Position numbers and translations under genes: made by a program
Assembly (NCBI GenBank): GCA_903832475.1
Contig: CAILBQ010000008.1
Coordinates: forward strand, 1 to 7,036
Reading direction: 5' to 3'
DNA from: an uncultured Acidobacteriota bacterium
Lineage (GTDB): Bacteria > Acidobacteriota > Terriglobia > Terriglobales > Acidobacteriaceae
DNA length: 7,036 nt
Shown here: positions 5,906 to 7,036 of the stretch, in pieces
Layout: each line of letters opens with the position of its first letter
Position numbering within the stretch: the first letter of the stretch is position 1
The notes under the pieces: generated by a model
The model's database searches: none
Seen by the model: only the letters and a program-made list of their open reading frames with translations
Told to the model about the DNA's origin: nothing

Positions 5906-6762
5906 GCACCGTTCCCACCTTGCATGAACTTGATGAAGCACAGGCGAGAGAGTCGACTTTGTTCGACTCTCTCGCTCGGCTCGTACCGGAAGAACTGCAG
6001 ACCGCCTACTATCGTGTTCTCGCTCACACCCGCACTCTGAGTCCAGATGACGAGATGCTCCGCATTCTCGAAGCCATGGGCATCCTCGCATTGCTGACGC
6101 GGCATACGCCAAAGGACATCGCTGATGAGCGTGAGCGTATCCAAGCGATGCTCGATGCGCACCTTCAGTTCTCCGATGAGGCACAAGAGAAAATGTTGGG
6201 GTACGTCCATTTCATCGAGGGTCGTCTGGCGGAGCTGCCCTCTGAGATTGAAGCTGGTCTCGACCCTCAGCAGATTGCCAAGATTCTTGGCGAGAGTCTG
6301 CGTCAGCACTTTGTGAGTTCGGGTGTGCCTGAAACCGTGGCAGGACTTCAGGCGACATCTACTGCGATGGGGAATACGCAAAAGCAGCTAATCGGAGCCC
6401 TGCGTGACCTGACGGACAGAGACGGGGGCGTTGCTGCTAGAGTCGAATCCGCAAATCGCCAAATTGTGCAGACAATCGAACGCCGAACCCGGACCCTGGA
6501 TGAACTGGTACACGAATTCAAAACAGACCTGCTCCGTATCTGGATTCCGATAGTCACTGGCGCAACAATGCTCATCGGATTGTTCGCGGGCATGGAAATA
6601 CAAGGATGTCGAGACTCGGAACCCCCGCCGGTAACCCAATCTTCGCCTATGCCACCGCAAACACCTTCCATCCCAAACTCAGCTCAAGAACCCACGGCCA
6701 AGGCTGCCGGCCATCACGTTCAGGGATCGACTGCTAAGCAAACCGAGCATGTCGGACGGTGA
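5902..6762 (+). CDS. TraM-like conjugation-associated protein with one transmembrane segment
   Basis: 286 aa. The ATG overlaps the stop codon of the ATPase gene (ATGA, 5902-5905), with AAGGAGG ten bases upstream (5885-5891). The N-terminal 65 residues hold LQTAYYRVLAHTRTL followed by SPDDEMLRILEAMGILALL, a pattern I associate with TraM-type proteins encoded after TraL. Residues about 75-210 are charged and mostly helical, probably coiled coil (DERERIQAMLDAHLQ, RQIVQTIERRTRTLDELVHE). A hydrophobic stretch at about 213-232 (IWIPIVTGATMLIGLFAGME) is one membrane helix. The remaining ~50 residues are Pro/Ser/Gln-rich and look disordered. The basic residues before the helix suggest that the long N-terminal part is cytoplasmic and the tail periplasmic. 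It may anchor the ATPase and its DNA complex at the membrane. It is about twice the length I recall for RP4 TraM (145 aa). A perfect hairpin lies in codons 15-25. The family name is tentative; the topology is better supported. Confidence 0.7.
   Translation: MSTVPTLHELDEAQARESTLFDSLARLVPEELQTAYYRVLAHTRTLSPDDEMLRILEAMGILALLTRHTPKDIADERERIQAMLDAHLQFSDEAQEKMLGYVHFIEGRLAELPSEIEAGLDPQQIAKILGESLRQHFVSSGVPETVAGLQATSTAMGNTQKQLIGALRDLTDRDGGVAARVESANRQIVQTIERRTRTLDELVHEFKTDLLRIWIPIVTGATMLIGLFAGMEIQGCRDSEPPPVTQSSPMPPQTPSIPNSAQEPTAKAAGHHVQGSTAKQTEHVGR
5944..5975 (+). promoter_or_regulatory. Perfect 13-bp stem-loop inside the start of the TraM-like gene
   Basis: GCGAGAGAGTCGA (5944-5956) and TCGACTCTCTCGC (5963-5975) are exact inverted repeats around a 6-nt loop, starting 42 nt after the ATG. 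They encode residues 15-25 (ARESTLFDSLA). A stem this long at the 5' end of a coding region could slow ribosomes, tune the ratio of the coupled genes, or be a protein-binding palindrome. Confidence 0.55.
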
Positions 6763-6824
6763 AAGTTGAAGACGCTCGTCCTTGATTGGCAAGTATTTGC
6801 AACTCGTTTTGTGGGTTCATTTCG

Positions 6825-6935
6825 AGCGGGGAAAGCCCTTCAGGCTATTTTCCAGAGAGGCAGGCCGGGCCGATGCCGTTCCTTTGCCCTGGCTCTGCGG
6901 TGAGACGAGCAATAGCCTGGAGGGCTTTCCCCGCT
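6825..6935. repeat. 111-bp near-perfect inverted repeat (MITE-like or structured RNA)
   Basis: The 25-bp arms at 6825-6849 (starts AGCGGGGAAAGCCCTT) and 6911-6935 (ends AGGGCTTTCCCCGCT) match at 24 of 25 positions. The one mismatch (T6840/G6920) would be a G-U pair in RNA. The 61-bp centre (6850-6910) has further self-complementarity: CAGAG and GCAGG against CTCTG and CCCTG. No T-tract follows, so a simple terminator is unlikely. It lies 62 bp after the TraM-like stop codon. The shape fits a miniature inverted-repeat element or a folded transcript. No target-site duplication is obvious. Confidence 0.65.
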
Positions 6936-7033
6936 AGGGATGGCCGGGATTCACCGCTCAAGTACACTGATGTTGAGCGGCGGTATTTGATGGGCTTGCT
7001 AGGGATGGCCGGGATTCACCGCTCAAGTACACT
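6933..7033. repeat. Two identical 36-bp direct repeats, 65-bp period (possible insertion-sequence end)
   Basis: The copies at 6933-6968 and 6998-7033 are identical. Each begins GCTAGGGATGGCCGGG and ends CCGCTCAAGTACACT. The 29-bp spacer contains TTGAGCGG (6973-6980), the inverse of CCGCTCAA inside the repeats. Read on the minus strand, each copy contains TGTACTTGAGCGGTGAATCC, a TG-starting motif. Several copies of a terminal repeat near one end is a feature of IS21-family elements, and the motif reminds me of them, but no transposase gene is in view and the window ends three bases after copy 2. Confidence 0.6.
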
Positions 7034-7036
7034 CAG

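Noticed and set aside
5594..6381. Long minus-strand ORFs (196 and 177 aa) antisense to the ATPase and TraM-like genes
   Set aside because: They overlap each other and two well-supported coupled genes; their composition is rich in Arg/His/Cys as expected of reverse-frame shadows.

Overview
The window looks like a junction between an acidobacterial chromosome and the left end of an integrated conjugative-type element. No taxonomic marker gene is present. The host guess rests on a large Oar-like TonB-dependent receptor (Gly/Asn/Tyr-rich barrel ending in Phe) next to a secreted tetratricopeptide-repeat (TPR) protein, a combination typical of Terriglobia-type Acidobacteria (Granulicella, Terriglobus, Edaphobacter and relatives).

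Layout. (1) Positions 2-2167 hold the C-terminal 721 residues of the receptor, which enters from the left edge. (2) Positions 2320-3864 hold an exported TPR protein on the same strand. (3) Positions 3865-4323 have no convincing gene, only a perfect 8-bp hairpin at 4266-4285. (4) Positions 4324-4368 (minus strand) are the 3' 45 nt of an initiator tRNA-fMet, from the first base of the anticodon loop to CCA. The 5' half is missing, as expected at the attR-like end of an element integrated in that tRNA. (5) Positions 4369-4754 are non-coding but rich in repeats: a 17-bp imperfect direct repeat, three palindromes built on GGGGACTTAA/TTAAGTCCCC, a nested hairpin, and two short copies of a tRNA-derived motif. 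(6) Positions 4755-6762 are a tightly coupled three-gene operon, with ATGA overlaps at both junctions. It encodes a small basic DNA-binding protein (TraK/StbA-like), a ParA/MinD-type ATPase (TraL/StbB-like) and a protein with one transmembrane segment (TraM-like). (7) Positions 6763-7036 carry no gene but hold a 111-bp near-perfect inverted repeat and two identical 36-bp direct repeats, which may be the end of another mobile element.

How it may work together (inference): the TraK-like protein binds the palindromes in front of its own gene, marking oriT and/or a partition site and repressing its operon. The ParA-like ATPase and its membrane-anchored partner then link that DNA-protein complex to the transfer machinery or to the cell envelope. 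The integrase, the intact tRNA-fMet, the relaxase and the mating-pair genes would lie further right, outside the window.

The most interesting signals are the tRNA-fMet boundary with a palindrome array between it and the operon, the 13-bp perfect hairpin just inside the third operon gene, and the repeat cluster at the right edge.
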